Source: Bryum argenteum (Eukaryota; Streptophyta; Bryopsida; Bryales; Bryaceae). Taken from it: a stretch of DNA of 64,000 nt. Shown one piece after another: positions 12,077 to 24,913 of the stretch. The stretch covers positions 7,761,601 through 7,825,600 of the forward strand of contig CM073322.1 of NCBI GenBank assembly GCA_037043015.1, written 5' to 3'. Both the position numbers and the translations under genes were made by a program. Below the pieces are notes generated by a model, which made no database searches, was not told the DNA's origin, and worked only from the letters and a program-made list of their open reading frames with translations. Numbering within the stretch: the stretch's first letter is position 1; the number at the start of each line of letters is the position of its first letter.

Positions 12077-12879
12077 CTTTCACTCTGTGCTCTCCACGCG
12101 GATCGTTAGAACGAGGATCGCGAATTGTAGAAGAAGACTAGTGAATTGAGAGGTTTACCCCCCGACCGGTTCACTCTGAAAGCTCCAGGCGCTTCGTTGC
12201 AACGATAATTGCGAATTGTAATGCACGAAAGTGATGATAAATTGCGAAGAGGAGTGATCGGAGGATTTATGTCGGTAACTGGGAATTCATCGGGATTGTC
12301 GGGCAAGCAAATTGTCTGCAGGGAGTGTTCTTGCGAGGAAAGCCAGCTGCGAGTTCCTGCCGCCCTTGTCAACCCAGTCAACTCCTGAGTTTTTCTATTG
12401 GATATAGTAACATGATTACTATAGAAATCGATTATAATAGAAATATAGATGTATACAGGTAAGGAGTTCTTTTGATGAAGTATTTGCACAGTGAAGCGAA
12501 CTTACTTGGAATGCATAAGGCATCGCAACAGGTTTACATTTGATTCAAAGGATACGTAATTTCTCCAATTGCATATTCACTCATCCATGTACAAATTCAA
12601 AAATTTGATGACGGGCAATGCTCCCTCGGGGGAACCACTTTTGACAAGACTTTGATCGACATCATCTGATACAAGTTTCAAATCTTATTCGGCAACCATA
12701 ATTTACTGCAACTTTGAGATGGAATCAGAACGACAGAATTGCTGAAGCTGTTCCTAAAGCGTTTGCACTACAAGGCATGTTAAACAGAATGCAACTTTGT
12801 CGTGGTGCTATCCAGCTATTCTACACAAATAGTGCACCTTGCAAATTGAGCTATTGAACATGTCGATGAAACGTAGAAA
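12077..12879. other. PARG-CLPR2 spacer: CLPR2 3' flank and PARG upstream region
   Basis: Both genes point left, so this 0.8-kb gap holds the CLPR2 3' untranslated region and the PARG promoter and leader. The half next to CLPR2 (about 12640-12879) is duplicated at 9530-9790. A minus-strand frame at 12106-12489 has no recognised motif and probably lies in the PARG leader. Confidence 0.6.
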
Positions 12880-15045
12880 TTAGCCAAGCCCTACTCCGAT
12901 AGACTGTTGCCTTCGAGCGTCTGGTTTGATGCGCTTCGGTCTAACAACCTTATCAATAATCCCATACTCCAAAGCTTCCGAAGCACTGAAGCGCTTGATT
13001 CGATTCAAATCCTTCATAACCTGCAACAAACAATGGGGTCATCAGATTCCGGAATTTCTATGCAGAATTCCACTATCATTAAAGCCACAAGCCATACCTT
13101 CTCAACAGGCTGACCAGTCTTCTTGGCAACTTGTTCGTAAACATAGTTCCTCACACGACTCAGCTCCCTCGCTTCATTGATGATGTCATCAGCCTGGAAT
13201 TTCACAAACCAACAATCTCATGAGCTAGTAATCACAGGTCGAAGCTCCAGGATACATAACACGGAGCAGCTCAATCGCTTCATCAGCATAGAATTTCATA
13301 AGCCAAAGACCTGATAAACTTCTTGAGCTGCTAATTACGTCTTAATGCTTTGCATTTCACAAGCCAAACATCTCATGATCTCCTTAAGCCAGTAATCACG
13401 CGGAGGAGCATACAGACCTGACCGCGGGCTGAACCAGCAGGTGACATGAGAGCTACCCTTGTCAATGGCATTGCTGTTCGCATTCCCTGAAAGCAAACCC
13501 CACATCAGTATGAGACCTTCCGGAATTCAAATTGACTTAATGGAAACTAAAGCAGGAAAGAATTACCTTCGCGCCAGCAGCAAGCAGAAGTCCTGCGTTG
13601 TTGTAGGCGTAACCTAAAGCCAAAGTGCCGACTTTACTCTTAATGCTTTCCATTGTGTCGTAAATAGCCATGCATGGTGTGATCTGAAAGCACACAAACC
13701 ATTGTCAGCTGTCAATTCGAACGAAGCACTCAAAAACTAGAGGAGTGTAAATAGTGACGACGTACATCACCACCCGGACAGTTGATGTAGAGGTACATGG
13801 GCTTGGTGTTGTCGATACTGTCCAAGTATAGCATAGTTGCTACAACCTGGTTACCGAATTCCTCGTCGATGTACTGACCAAGGAATATGATTCGCTCACG
13901 ATACTGCAACGCAACATCACCACATCTGATTCTTGAGTGACCAAGGACCATTTGAATTGTTCGTATCACGAGACAAATCCAACGATCGAGCATTTAGCAT
14001 GTCGATCAGGAATCCAATTTCGAGTAAACGATTACAATATTGGAGGGAGATTTTGATGATGCTCTCACCAAGACATTCCAGATATCGACCCACTGCCAGC
14101 CTCCTTCTCCAGGAGTCCGGTAAGGCACTTTCGGAGTGCCGATGGGCGCCATCATGGTCACCTTCCCTCGACATGAAGAGCTGCCCTCTCTGCACTCACC
14201 ACAACCTCAGTTTGAATGGGATAATGAAAGCCTCAATCGAAAAATTGAACCTAAGTGCTCACTGAATTTGAACCACGAAACATAGACACTCGCGGTACTG
14301 CGTCACAAAAACCCTAGTTCCAGATTAATTCCAGCCCGAACGTCAATCAATTCACCAGCACGAATTCGAATATCCAAGCGCAAAAATTGCAAATCCCAAG
14401 CCCATTAAATCTCAAAATCCGGGCTACAACATTCAGGGCTATTCACAGCAGGCGCGCAATTGGAATTGTTAGAATCATAAAACCCTAATCTCCACTTCAC
14501 ATACTGAAAGCTTGAGACTAGAATACTTTCCAATAAAGCGAAATGGTAGAATTTGATGCATGATTATCACTTTCTAGCGAAGTAAACAATTTGGTCCACT
14601 AAAAATTTGAAATTCCCGTCGGGAGTTACTCAAAACAGCAGCATGAACTCGAAATTCGAAGCGCGAATGTTCAAATCAAAACGGAGAGAGCAATCCCAAG
14701 CCTGCCAAAACTCAAAATTCCAGCTGAACAAATCGAACCTCTTGAATATAAGGACAATCTCCGATAATTGAGATATTATAACCCTAATACTCGCAATTTA
14801 GCTCGAAGATGAGAAATTTATCGAAAATGTTGGAATTTGGTGTGAGATAGGCACCTTCTAGCAGTAACAGCGAGGTGGACATTGGAGAAGAAGGAAGCGG
14901 TGAGGTCGGGGGCTCCGGCGGAGCGCGACAGTGAGCGAGGGCGAGAGAAGGCGAGAGAAGTGGAAGAGGAGATGGAAGGAGAGGTGGAGCTGCAGCGGGG
15001 CAAGAGACAGGACGAGGACGACGATACTAGAGCGGAGGTCGTCAT
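12880..15045 (-). CDS. CLPR2: Plastid Clp protease non-catalytic subunit ClpR2, seven exons
   Basis: ClpR2 is a structural subunit of the ClpPR core that degrades unfolded stromal proteins in plastids. Minus-strand exons are 15045-14855, 14189-14069, 13903-13766, 13683-13567, 13486-13418, 13193-13098 and 13020-12880. All junctions are GT-AG and phases agree, giving about 290 residues. Residues 1 to about 60 are Ser/Thr/Arg-rich and almost free of acids, as in a chloroplast transit peptide. The mature part has [40 protein letters not shown] and [10 protein letters not shown], the pattern of plant ClpR2. The nucleophile region reads GYAYNNAG where ClpP has a serine. No catalytic histidine follows, and RIKRF replaces the Asp-containing segment, so it should be inactive as a protease. 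The 666-bp first intron separates the transit peptide from the mature part. The 3' end is partly copied at 9530-9895. Confidence 0.95.
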
Positions 15046-15365
15046 GGCTGTCTGTGGCTATGGCGAGCTCCACAGCACGCAAACAACAGCAATCAGAGGA
15101 TGGACACCGACCCCGACACGAAAGAGGATAGCGTCCACTGACAAACCTCCAAACCCTAATTTACGTTATGGGAGCCTAAACCTTCATGTGAGGTCAAGAG
15201 GAATAACGCATGTGAGGATAGAAGGACTCTAAAATGTAGATTCATCTTTTAAGTGTGGGGTAATCACCCACAACGAGGGCGATATGAAAATAGATTTCCC
15301 TTAGTCGTCTAGAATATTTCCCTAGCATGGCCCGCGATGTTGTCATGGATATTATATTTTTTAAA
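15046..15365. other. CLPR2 upstream region
   Basis: Expected promoter and 5' leader of CLPR2. I see no specific regulatory motif that I can defend. Plus-strand frames over 14882-15232 are antisense shadows of the transit-peptide exon. Confidence 0.5.
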
Positions 15366-16140
15366 CAAATTATGTAGCTCCAAACGATGTGTTTCTTGCA
15401 TGGTTGGGTAATTTTCCGTGATTTGGGGCCATAAATATTTCAAAATCCAATATTTCAAGTTACGTCAATTCGGTTTGTGGTCCAATTGTTTTTCACAACT
15501 CTACAAAAAAACCTGCGTCATACAACATCATTCGCAAGCGGCCCAATCCGCTTAGCTTTCCCCCGAATCTTATTGTAACAAAAGAAACCACCTGCCTTAA
15601 ATATTAGATTATGTAGCTCCAAACGACTTGATTCTTACGTGGTTGGGTTCTCTTGCTTTTCTACTACATCTATAATTAGATCATCTTTGTAATTTATGGG
15701 AATTTGTGGGCTATAATTGCTTGAACAATTCTATATATGAAGATCCGTCGACTCGTTTTGCGATCCGATTGTTTTCACATTTATACACATTTATACAAAA
15801 GAACTGCCTTCGAACAATACCTCATATGCACCAATCGGACCGGCAGTTTCCGAGACCATAGAGTCACTATCAAATTAATAGAAAGCAAATTTAAGTTGCC
15901 TTAAATAATAGATTATGTAGCTCCAAACAACGTGAATCTTACGTAGTTGGGTTCTCTTGCTTTTCTCTTGCTAGATTTATAATTGAGATATTTTTGTAAT
16001 TTCTAAGAATTTGGAAGCTATAAATACTTTAAATTTTAATATCTCAAGATTGGTCGACTCATTTCACATTTCCAGAAAAGAGCGTGCTTCCAATGACACC
16101 TCATGCGCCCCCCACCAAACGAATCCGGCGCCTATCGTGG
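15366..16140. repeat. Three diverged direct repeats
   Basis: Units begin near 15366, 15606 and 15909, each opening with ATTATGTAGCTCCAAAC and followed within about 40 bp by GGTTGGGT or GTTGGGTTCTCTTGC. The later parts share GTCGACTC-like and TTTTCACA-like blocks. Spacing is about 240 and 300 bp. Non-coding; origin unknown. Confidence 0.7.
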
Positions 16141-17743
16141 GGAATTTGTTTCTAATACAGACTCAAAGATAAAAAAGTTATGGGGTCTTCGAAGTTTTTT
16201 CCGTTTATCCACAATGTAGAAACTCAACATTGGAGATGTTTAAGGGTTAAAATTATAGCTCAAAATCTATTGACAAGGAAAATAAACTTGTGCAAAATTG
16301 GGAAACTATCTCCTAAAGAAAATCTTAATTACTATGAGGAAAATGCAATCTTTCAAAATTTGGTAAACCCTTGTAAAGAAATTGTGTTTTCCTTGCAATA
16401 AATGTGTGTTGCAAATGTTACAAGGTTTTAAAAGTACCAAATGTGCCTCCTTAGATTTGCACAAGGTAGTGTTGAGTTCTAGGTTTCTCATTGAATTTTG
16501 AAGGGTCTATCTTAATTTGAGCCAATTACAAGATGAATTAACAAATTTCCCTTTTGAGATAATTGTTTATATCCAGAAACTTAGCGGAACATAAGGTATG
16601 TGTGATGCTCATGATCCGTAAGTTACTAATGACATAAACCTATGGAGGTCAAATAATAGATTTTTCAAAAATCTAAAGATTTTGATTGAGTTTAAACCTT
16701 ATGTTCAAAAAAGCCAAGGATTTTTTATTCTAATACACTGTCAAAATAATAACTATGGATTTAGCATGTACAACAAATTAAGTTAACAACAAGAAAGTTT
16801 ATAATGTAAGAACATTCACAACCTTTATAAAGTAAAACCAACTATCAATACTTAAATGTCCGAGCCATTTTTAGTCAGAAAACTATGTTTTCGAAAAGCT
16901 CCCTAAACCAAAATGGAAGTAAATTATTTGGATGCTAACCATACAATCTTGTAGAACACATAGAGAAGGTCATGTGGGTCAGATCTATAGTCATGAAGCC
17001 CTATAGATTGCGAGATTATAATGTATTTGTACTCGGTTACGATTATGGAATTTTGACATTGAAGTGGAAATACTATCAACAAACTAATTGCAATCAAAAT
17101 TTCACCAAAAAAAAATTTGTTAACCTCATTTCAAAAATACTATTAAGCTTAAGGAGAACTTAAAAATTTTCTTCGCTAAAATGATAGCCTTCCAAAGATG
17201 AAAATTGCCTCATATTTTACAAAGGAAGAATAGTGAAAATCTAAACCTCTTGCACCAAAATCCATGCCATGTCTTTAAAATTTATTGGATGACATTAAAG
17301 TTTCTACAACAAGAAGTAGACTTGAATTGGATTTCAACCAAGAAAGTAAATTTGAAATCCAATGGTGGATATAGGAGGTACAACTCCTCAAAGACCATGC
17401 ATTTTTTGAGTTAAGTTTTTGGACCCAAAGACACTTAGGAGTTAAGTATTAATTACATTAGGTTCTGAGGTACTTCTTAGCAAATATATCAATGTTCATT
17501 TGAGAATCAGTTAAAATTTAACGTTGAAGATAGGTGACATGTAGGCATACAAGGTGATCAACAAAGTTGTTTAATAAGTCTTATTTTAATTTGACATATG
17601 TAAGAGACTAATATTAATACAAGTATTATATATATATATATATATATATATCATGCTTTATCAATCAAGAATCAATAAAGTTATACTAAAAACACATTGT
17701 GTTTCCTCCCCTCTTTGATCATTTCTCTTATGATTTTAAGAAA
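16141..17743. repeat. Dispersed repeat, half copy of the long-TIR family
   Basis: About 16250-16540 resembles 48110-48790, sharing TGACAAGGAAAAT and GAGCCAATTACAAG. About 16940-17445 resembles 50340-50830, sharing GAAATCCAATG, and ends at 17445 with the inverse of TTAACTCCTAAGTGTCTTTGG. A perfect-looking (AT)n tract lies at 17629-17651. No gene is recognisable. Confidence 0.55.
17629..17651. repeat. (AT)n microsatellite
   Basis: An uninterrupted run of alternating T and A, about 23 bp long. Confidence 0.9.
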
Positions 17744-19975
17744 CAATACTCAATTACAAAAGTAAATTAGATGACAAAAGAGTGATGACAACAAATAGTA
17801 ACTCTAATAAAAGCCTTGTCAAATGTGATTGATTCCTTTTTTTTATTAGTTTTTGGTGTCAACTCGGAAAAATATCTTTGTAATGGCTTGTCTAAGACCT
17901 CCTTTTGAGAGGCATAATTGGTTGGCCGTGTACACAATGTAATACGTATAATTTTAAAAATGGTATGTTGTACTTTTGTTTATTAAACGTATGGTTTTTA
18001 AATATGTTGTATATGTATACCATTTGTTGCATATGTTGTACATATGGTTTGTATTATAGTTTTGATATGGGTTGCATTTACGGCTTTATAGTGTGTTGTA
18101 TACTTTCTACATATAGTTTAAGAATATTGTCAATTTTACATTGAAGAACACAATATCTATTTATGTCTACTTTATAGAACTCGGAACGTACAGTCTCAAA
18201 ACGACAATCTCAATATGTTGTTTCTCATCTAGTGTTTGTAGTATAGGATTTGAATTTAGGATATATAGTCATCCATATACGGTCTGTTCCATACATGCTA
18301 CAAATCACAAATTATTGCATAGGGTTTACAACTGTTACAGATATATCCTAACGCATGAGGAAGTTTGAGGCAGGAATGGTGATTTTGGAAAGATATGGAA
18401 AAGCTCTACAACTCACAAAAGGTTCAACTTCATGAATTCTATATTTAATCCTCGAAAACCCAAGAGTGTTTTTATGCCTTCACAACCAAAAGCGGCATTC
18501 TAATACTTTGTGCAAGTTGAGGTATGATCGAATACTTATTAATTATTTGGTATTTCTAATAGTTAGACCTTCAAATAACTACTTCTACTAATATCATGTA
18601 AACTTTCAACAATTGGATTTGTACTATTTGTAAAATAATAACGTTATAATTTTACAAATAGATGCAAAAGTTGTTTTGCAAAACTTTGAAGCTTGCTCTG
18701 AGGGGTGATTTTGTAAAATTGGTGAGAGCTTGAAGGTTGATCATTCCAAGAGTATTATTATTATTATAAAATATTTAAAAAGAAAAAATTCACTGAAACA
18801 CTAAAAGATTTTTCAATTTTTACTTTTTGGTTTTTAATTCTTTTGCTACCCTCTTTAGGCTTGAAAACTAAAATTTGCGTTAAAGATTGGGCACTTGACT
18901 TTGCAAATTCTCTCTCACACACACCTTATAGTATAGGAAATATCAAGTAAAAATCTTAGGTAAAAACGGTGATTTTAACCCCTTCATATAGGCTACCCAA
19001 AAACAACATAAGGCCATTTTGGTTTGTTTGGGCTCTAGGGGTTAAAAATAAGAGGTTGACGAAAGTTAAATCAATTCAAATTGGGCTTCCTTAAGTTCCT
19101 TTTACTTTAGGGGTAAATAAAGTCAATCTTACTTTCAATAATAAAGTAGATCTCAAGATTTCTTCATGATTAGTGAGGAAAATGGTTTTTATTATCATTC
19201 GGTCATGCCCTCTTCTGGTACAAGAGAGGCTACTTTCATGTGTTGGACGCACTTTCAAGATAATTGTGATGAGTTGCATACATCCTTCTATTTTTGGAGT
19301 AGACTATTTTTCAAGATTTTGTAAAGACAAGAAGTTTTTATATACTAAATTGATAAATAATGTCATGTTTTTGATATAAGGTTCAATACTAGTATCAAAC
19401 CATAATTACACAAGTATAAACTTTTATTATCAAAAGGAACACTAGCCTTTATGGTACTAGCACTAGAATATGAAGTTTGTATGCATTCACGCTTGATTGA
19501 AATCCCTATCCACTGGAGGATTCCATATGTTGAGTAAAAGCATCTTGCAATTGGTTTAGTTTAACAGAAGTTAGAATTATAGTTCAACTCAAGAAAAGGA
19601 TACAAGTAAAACACTCAAAATTAAAAAAACTCGAAACTTCAAGAAAAGTACCATCAATTTCTAGCTTTATAAGCTCCAGTATGTTGAAGAGTAATCATAA
19701 ACGACTCATATAAAAAAAGATTCAAGTTATTTTATCACACTTATAGAACCAAAAAATCATATCAACATTTATTACAATGACATTGTTTACACAAGATATA
19801 TTGCTTCTTGAAGAGAAAATAGAAGAAGAAGAACACTAGACCCGTTAAGGGTTGGTGTGAATCAAGTGTCCGTTCGACCTACCCTTGATGATATGCTCAC
19901 AAGACCTAACAACAGTGGTATAGGACTACTAACCCCTCTTAGGGTGAACACTACATGAAAAACAACCCAGTACTA
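17744..19975. repeat. Segmental duplication, copy 1 (matches 60910-63151)
   Basis: About 2.2 kb aligns almost base for base with 60910-63151, differing mainly by scattered substitutions and small indels. It includes receptor-kinase 3' flank sequence (about 19660-19835) and a truncated SINE-like piece (19840-19960). The copy ends where the pogo-type transposon begins, and homology resumes on the transposon's other side at 25077. Short frames inside are not convincing genes. Confidence 0.85.
19840..19960 (-). repeat. Truncated SINE-related fragment
   Basis: GTGAATCAAGTGTCCGTTCG and the following CCCCTCTTAGGGTGAACACTA resemble the distal half of the SINE at 36398-36768, which has GTGAATGAAGTGTCCGTTCG and CCCCTCTCGAGGGTGGACACTA. 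The tRNA-like head is absent. The same fragment sits at the same place in the duplicate (63015-63140), so it predates that duplication. Confidence 0.55.
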
Positions 19976-20287
19976 CACTAATAATGTAATATAGTGTTGC
20001 GAACACTAATTATGAACTGCAACACTAAATAGCAACTGTACCTCTTAGTGTTGCAACACTATATGTAAACTCAAACACTAAATGCGTATATCAGTAAAAG
20101 AAAATTTGACTATGATTACATTTAGTGTTGAGATAAACAAGATTGTTTCTTCATTGACAAAAACAACATTCTTATTATCTATAAGCATATTTCACAAGCA
20201 TAAAAGAAAAAGAAAAATGCCACACTATAAAAATGTAGGTAATAAACACTTTATTTACATGAAACTTCAAAAAAACATGAGGCCCTT

Positions 20288-21823
20288 CTATGCTACATTA
20301 AAATCAGGAACTTCCTGCCCTTCAAAATACTCTCTATGCTTTGCTATAAGTTCTTGGAGGTGTGGAAACAATTGAGTGACATTCCACGAGCCATCCACAT
20401 CCATGGCCATACCACAACGTATCATGGATTTTTGAGCATAGGACATATTATTAGAGTCAACTTGCCTGTTAACATCTTCCACAGAATCAGCAGCCAACTG
20501 AAGAAAAAACCTCTTACCCGGGTTAATCAATTTTCCAGACCACTGGCCATCTCCTCAAGCTCTATTCTGCCATGCATTGGAATCTATAAGCTCAGTCTTT
20601 TTGGCTTCCCACCTTCTAGTCCATGCATCCTTAATCTTTGAAATGATGAAGGTATCAGCAGGTTGGCACAAGTGTGTAGAACATGGAGGCAAATACCGTA
20701 AAACAACGTTCTTGGATGCAAGAACCGCTGCCAATCTTGGTGTAATATTGTGGCTCGTACAATTATCCAGCCAAATATTTTTAACACGTTGGTGTAGATC
20801 TGGTTGAAACGCTCGTGGCTCTAAGAAATACTCCGGGAAAATAGACTGGTCCATCCACCCTTTTGGGCCACTTCGATAAGAAACGCCCACAATGTTGTCT
20901 TCTAAACCCCGAATTGGATAATTTCGATTCTCATTTGTAAAAATGAGCATTGGAGCTTCAATAATAGAGCGCCGTCCTCCTGAGATTCTCACAACCATTG
21001 TCATAGAATCTCCACCAGAGACAACCTCAGCATATTTCACTGTGGTGTCTCCTCTGAAGCCCAATGTGCGCCCATTGTCAACATTAACAACAAAGTGAGT
21101 CTCATCAAGATTTTCCATGAGGTTCTCATCAAACTCACCAGACAAGAATCCCCTATGAAGAACTCCAAGATGATATGCTGTATGCATCTCAATTTGAAGT
21201 TCTTTTTGGGAACTACATGTCAATCTGCCCCGTTGAGAGAGAAGAACAACATTATGAACGTCCATGAACTGCTGAATCCAAGTATGGCTGATTTTCCTAG
21301 CAAGCAATTGGTTATCTTTTGGATCTGTAGACTCTGCCGTGAAAATAGAATCACGATCCAAAAGGACTGAAAGAGCCAACTCACGTAGCAATTTGGAGGA
21401 GAATTTCACCCCGGATTTCTTGAATCTCTCAAATGCCTCCAACAATCTTGGGTATAGCCACTGTACCCAATCACTACGTTTGTGTCCTCGACCGGGTTTT
21501 GCTTTTATTGAGAGTCTTTTTCGTTTACTATGGCAGCTTCTGCTGCAAGTGAATTGTGTCACATCATTCTCAGGTTCCTCCAAATATTGGTTATGTTGTC
21601 GCCACCATCGAGCTGCTTTCATGGTATTTGCAGATTTTTGGCCACGGAATTGCTCTGGAAATGCTCGAATAGTTCGCCTTGACAGTCCAGCAACACCATG
21701 CAGAGCCACATCTTCAATCATCCACTTAATCACGGTCTTCCGGACTGCTAGGGTGGAAACTTGTTGGAGGTTGCGTGGAGCATTTAGATCACGGTCATGG
21801 AGTGGTGGGTGTGCATCAGCCAT
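20288..21823 (-). pseudogene. Tigger/pogo-like transposase, one in-frame stop
   Basis: A 512-codon minus-strand frame is open except for a single TGA after codon 422 (about 20555-20557). Residues about 110-240 resemble a CENP-B-type helix-turn-helix DNA-binding region (GVKFSSKLLRELAL, then HTWIQQFMDVHN). The DDE_1 catalytic core follows, with acidic residues in NLDETHF, IWLDNCTSHN and QPADTFIISKIK. The part beyond the stop continues the family pattern (NPGKRFFLQLAAD, SYAQKSMIRCG, LFPHLQELIAKHRE), so the stop is probably a recent nonsense mutation or an error. The protein would bind the element's ends and cut and paste at TA. The element may be non-autonomous now. Confidence 0.85.
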
Positions 21824-23468
21824 TCTGTCAATCTGTCCTCTACAACAATGAAAACAATCAATTAAGATAAGAGAACAACAAATATTTTTTAAAACCTAAT
21901 AATTTCTTGAACTTAATTCCAAGGCTAGAAATAGCTCACTTTTAGTTTAAACTATATGCATGAGATGTGCTACATTTAAAATAGATAATACTTAAAGTCA
22001 AATAGATTAAAGCTCTAGTCACTTTATCGTACAATTTATGAAAGGTCATGTCATCATAATACAAGGTAAACTAGGACAATTAAAACATATATTTTGAACA
22101 GATACCAACCTTACAAGATTTTTTTGATATATGAAAGTTTTTTGAAATGATTTCTACATATGAAAACTAGAATTGGAGATTGAGTCACAAAGTTTTGACC
22201 TTCTTAATTTCAGATAGTATTTTGCCACACAAAAACATGAAAGCAAGGGATGTAGAAGGAAGATGCATACCTTTTTAAAACAACTCAAAAGCCAAGAAAA
22301 TGATGGTCAAATTGATAAAATGAGCGGTTGCATAAGGAGAAGTGCTTGGATTGTGAAATGATTTCTACTTGCTTATGGAAGTGAGTATTTGAGATCCCAT
22401 TCGCACCATTTGCATGTGAGCTACAAGAATATCAAAACCAACTTAATGTCCGCACCATTTCGCATTCCATTATCAATTAAAGCATGTATAATATTTTTGG
22501 TGATGATGTAACACTTCCAATTCAAATTATCAAAGCCCTCTTTGAGTTGTAGCTATTAGATAAAACAATGCTAAACATTCTAAACAAAGCTCATTAGCAA
22601 ATACAATGAAGAATGCAATAACTATTGGATCCTATCCTTTAGAGTAAGTCAGTACTTACCACATACACTGCATATCAAATAAGTTATTATGTTGATCACC
22701 ATCCTCTGTAAACAAACGGCAATCTTTTGAGCAAGCTCAACCTGATATATGAGTAGTTAAGTACTCATTAATAATAGTTCGACAACAAATATGTATATCA
22801 AAAGACATATATATAGCAATAAAAATCTTGTTAAAAAGGTACATGATAATTCCTACAACTAACAAATTTATCAAGATTAGCCACACATACCTGGTCAGCT
22901 TAGAGCATGCGCTTCAAGCATTCACTGTTCAAAAAACCAGCCAATAAGATCCATAGTTCGGACTTCATTGGCTAAAGGTGCAGCTACAGGATCACCCACA
23001 TGCCTGATGCCTCAATATTCTGTAATCATAGCAAGTCGGATCAACTTGTCTGCCTTGCAGACTTGATGAGTGATTCCAATGCAATTTTACTTGAGCAATC
23101 TAACAAAAATCATCAATCACTTTTGCATTTCTACGAGCCCTTGCACATTCAAAAGACAAATATACATGCATGTAGCAGATGTAGCCTGAGACTTCCGATA
23201 CTAACAATAAATACAGAAAGGATCAAATGTTACCTTTTTTGAAAGCTGTTGTTCATGCTCCTTCACTGCCTTTGAAGAAGTACGTGATTGCAGACAATTC
23301 ATCGCCTAGAAGCATTTTTCTGCATTTCGAAACATTGTTTCGCAAAAAGTCATGTGAGTGATAGTTGAGTGACATGAAGAGATCGAGACATTCGTTTGAG
23401 AAAACGAGAGGAAGAAATGATCAAATGAACAATGAGAAAGAAAGCACATGAAAAGTGGAAGTTTGAAA
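21824..23468. other. Transposon interior without recognisable coding
   Basis: AT-rich DNA between the transposase start and the cargo region. Only short frames are present. It may include the transposase promoter and untranslated leader. Confidence 0.45.
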
Positions 23469-24913
23469 TCACGGACCTATCATCACAAGGTTGATGGGAT
23501 CGAGTTCACTTAGCGGAGAAGGAGGCCGAGTGCCGATCCTTGAAAGATGAGAATGATCGACTATTGACCACTTTGTGTGCATAAAAAAGGATTCCTCAAG
23601 ATTCTTTAAGCCGGAGGAGCCGTTTGACCCATTACCGATTGAGCATGCGATGTAAAGAGCGAGTATGAAGGCTGCAGCAAAAGCAAACACAAGTGCATGA
23701 ATACTAGCTCGCAAAAGATCGCCCGCTTCTTCAAAAGAGAAGCTGTGGACTTTCTAAAATGTATTCATCTCGCTATTGCATCACACCTTTAAAAGGACTC
23801 ATCTCTGTCCGGATGAGGGGCGGGCGCCGAAACCCATTTGCTGAAGCAAGCTTTCACCAGGTTGTTCTGAGCCGCTCTTAGAGTTTCCCACGATGGATTC
23901 TCTCCTCGAACGGCATCGACACTGGCAAAGAAATTCAGCGAAAACAGGTAGACCTCCTGAGTCGATGTTCCCCGGCGATCCGGGCGGTGAGATTGGTGCT
24001 TCCAGTGGGGCTCTTGTTCAAGTCCCAGGCGTTGGAATTCCTTGTAATCGTCCGGTATGGACGCTGCACCCTGAAAAAAACGCATCAAAACTAAGCATTG
24101 CACATTCCTAAATTCTTTGAGCCATGAACTGGAACTCAGACCAAGAATTTCCATTCCATACCGAAGTGTCATACAGTGACGCACACCATTGATCAAATTG
24201 AAGTCTGGTGCCGGAAGACGAAGGCTCTTCGTCTAGAGATTCTACGACCGAGTCGAGTGTGAGCTTCCAGCTAGATTCCACTTCCTCCTCCGTGATGATA
24301 CTGGTTGCACCTATCTGAATACGTAATGCGTAAATGTTTAATAAATACTCATTGTTCGTAACCACACGGAACATTGCATCACTTCATGGACAAATGTATT
24401 CGGCAGGTGAAACACAAAACGACCACAAAACACCTCATCATTCACTTTTCTTGTTCACCTTGTTCACCGTTCACCTTGTTCACCGTTCACCGTTCTGTGT
24501 GCATAGCGGCAAAGAAGCGCAGCCTGTGATCTTATAACTTTGAAGCAGAAATTCACCACCTTGCGCGAATCGCACCACTCCGTGCACCTCCAGACCTTTG
24601 AATTCCGCCACCGCAATCGTCATCGGCACACCTGCACACACACAAACATTCCTCTATTAGAACACTGACTCAAACAACCCCATCCCACTCACTCATAGAA
24701 CATCGACACTAACTTGCATTCGATGTTCGATTGCTTCACGACAACAGGCTCTTGAATGAACTTGCTCGGTTGCGTGACACCCATTACCTCCAGAATCCGC
24801 AAGCTCGGAAAGCTGTCTACATTCTCTGAGAAATTGAGAAGGTCGGAACAAGAAGGAAGACCTGATCGAAGAAAGTGGTAGCCGATAAGTTTTAAGAAGG
24901 AAGATCCAATCAA
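23469..24913 (-). pseudogene. Cargo coding region inside the transposon, product unknown
   Basis: Several minus-strand open segments flanked by splice-like signals suggest a captured multi-exon gene. They are about 24913-24750, 24631-24560, 24310 to about 24115, about 24080-23789 and about 23755-23469. The segment starting at 24310 joins the preceding one in phase 1 after acceptor CAGATAG. The last segment contains a strongly hydrophobic stretch, ALVFAFAAAFILALYIA, likely membrane-spanning. Codon use and GC content are higher than in the surrounding transposon. Apart from the exon described separately, I recognise no family and cannot settle all exon joins. It could be a host gene acquired by the element, or a host gene remnant around which the element formed. 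Confidence 0.45.
24560..24631 (-). pseudogene. Exon resembling copper chaperone for SOD (CCS)
   Basis: Between acceptor GTGTGTGCAG and donor CAAGGTGGTG the exon encodes IAVAEFKGLEVHGVVRFAQ. From family knowledge, plant copper chaperones for Cu/Zn superoxide dismutase carry a near match (AVAEFKGPDIFGVVRFAQ) at the start of their SOD-like domain. The sequences upstream and downstream do not continue as CCS: the metal-binding MxCxxC domain and the rest of the SOD-like domain are not seen. I infer capture of a single exon or small fragment, fused to unrelated exons. Confidence 0.55.

Noticed and set aside
10222..12141. Plus-strand frames of 84-119 codons over PARG
   Set aside because: They are antisense shadows of the PARG exons, which carry the signature motifs on the minus strand.
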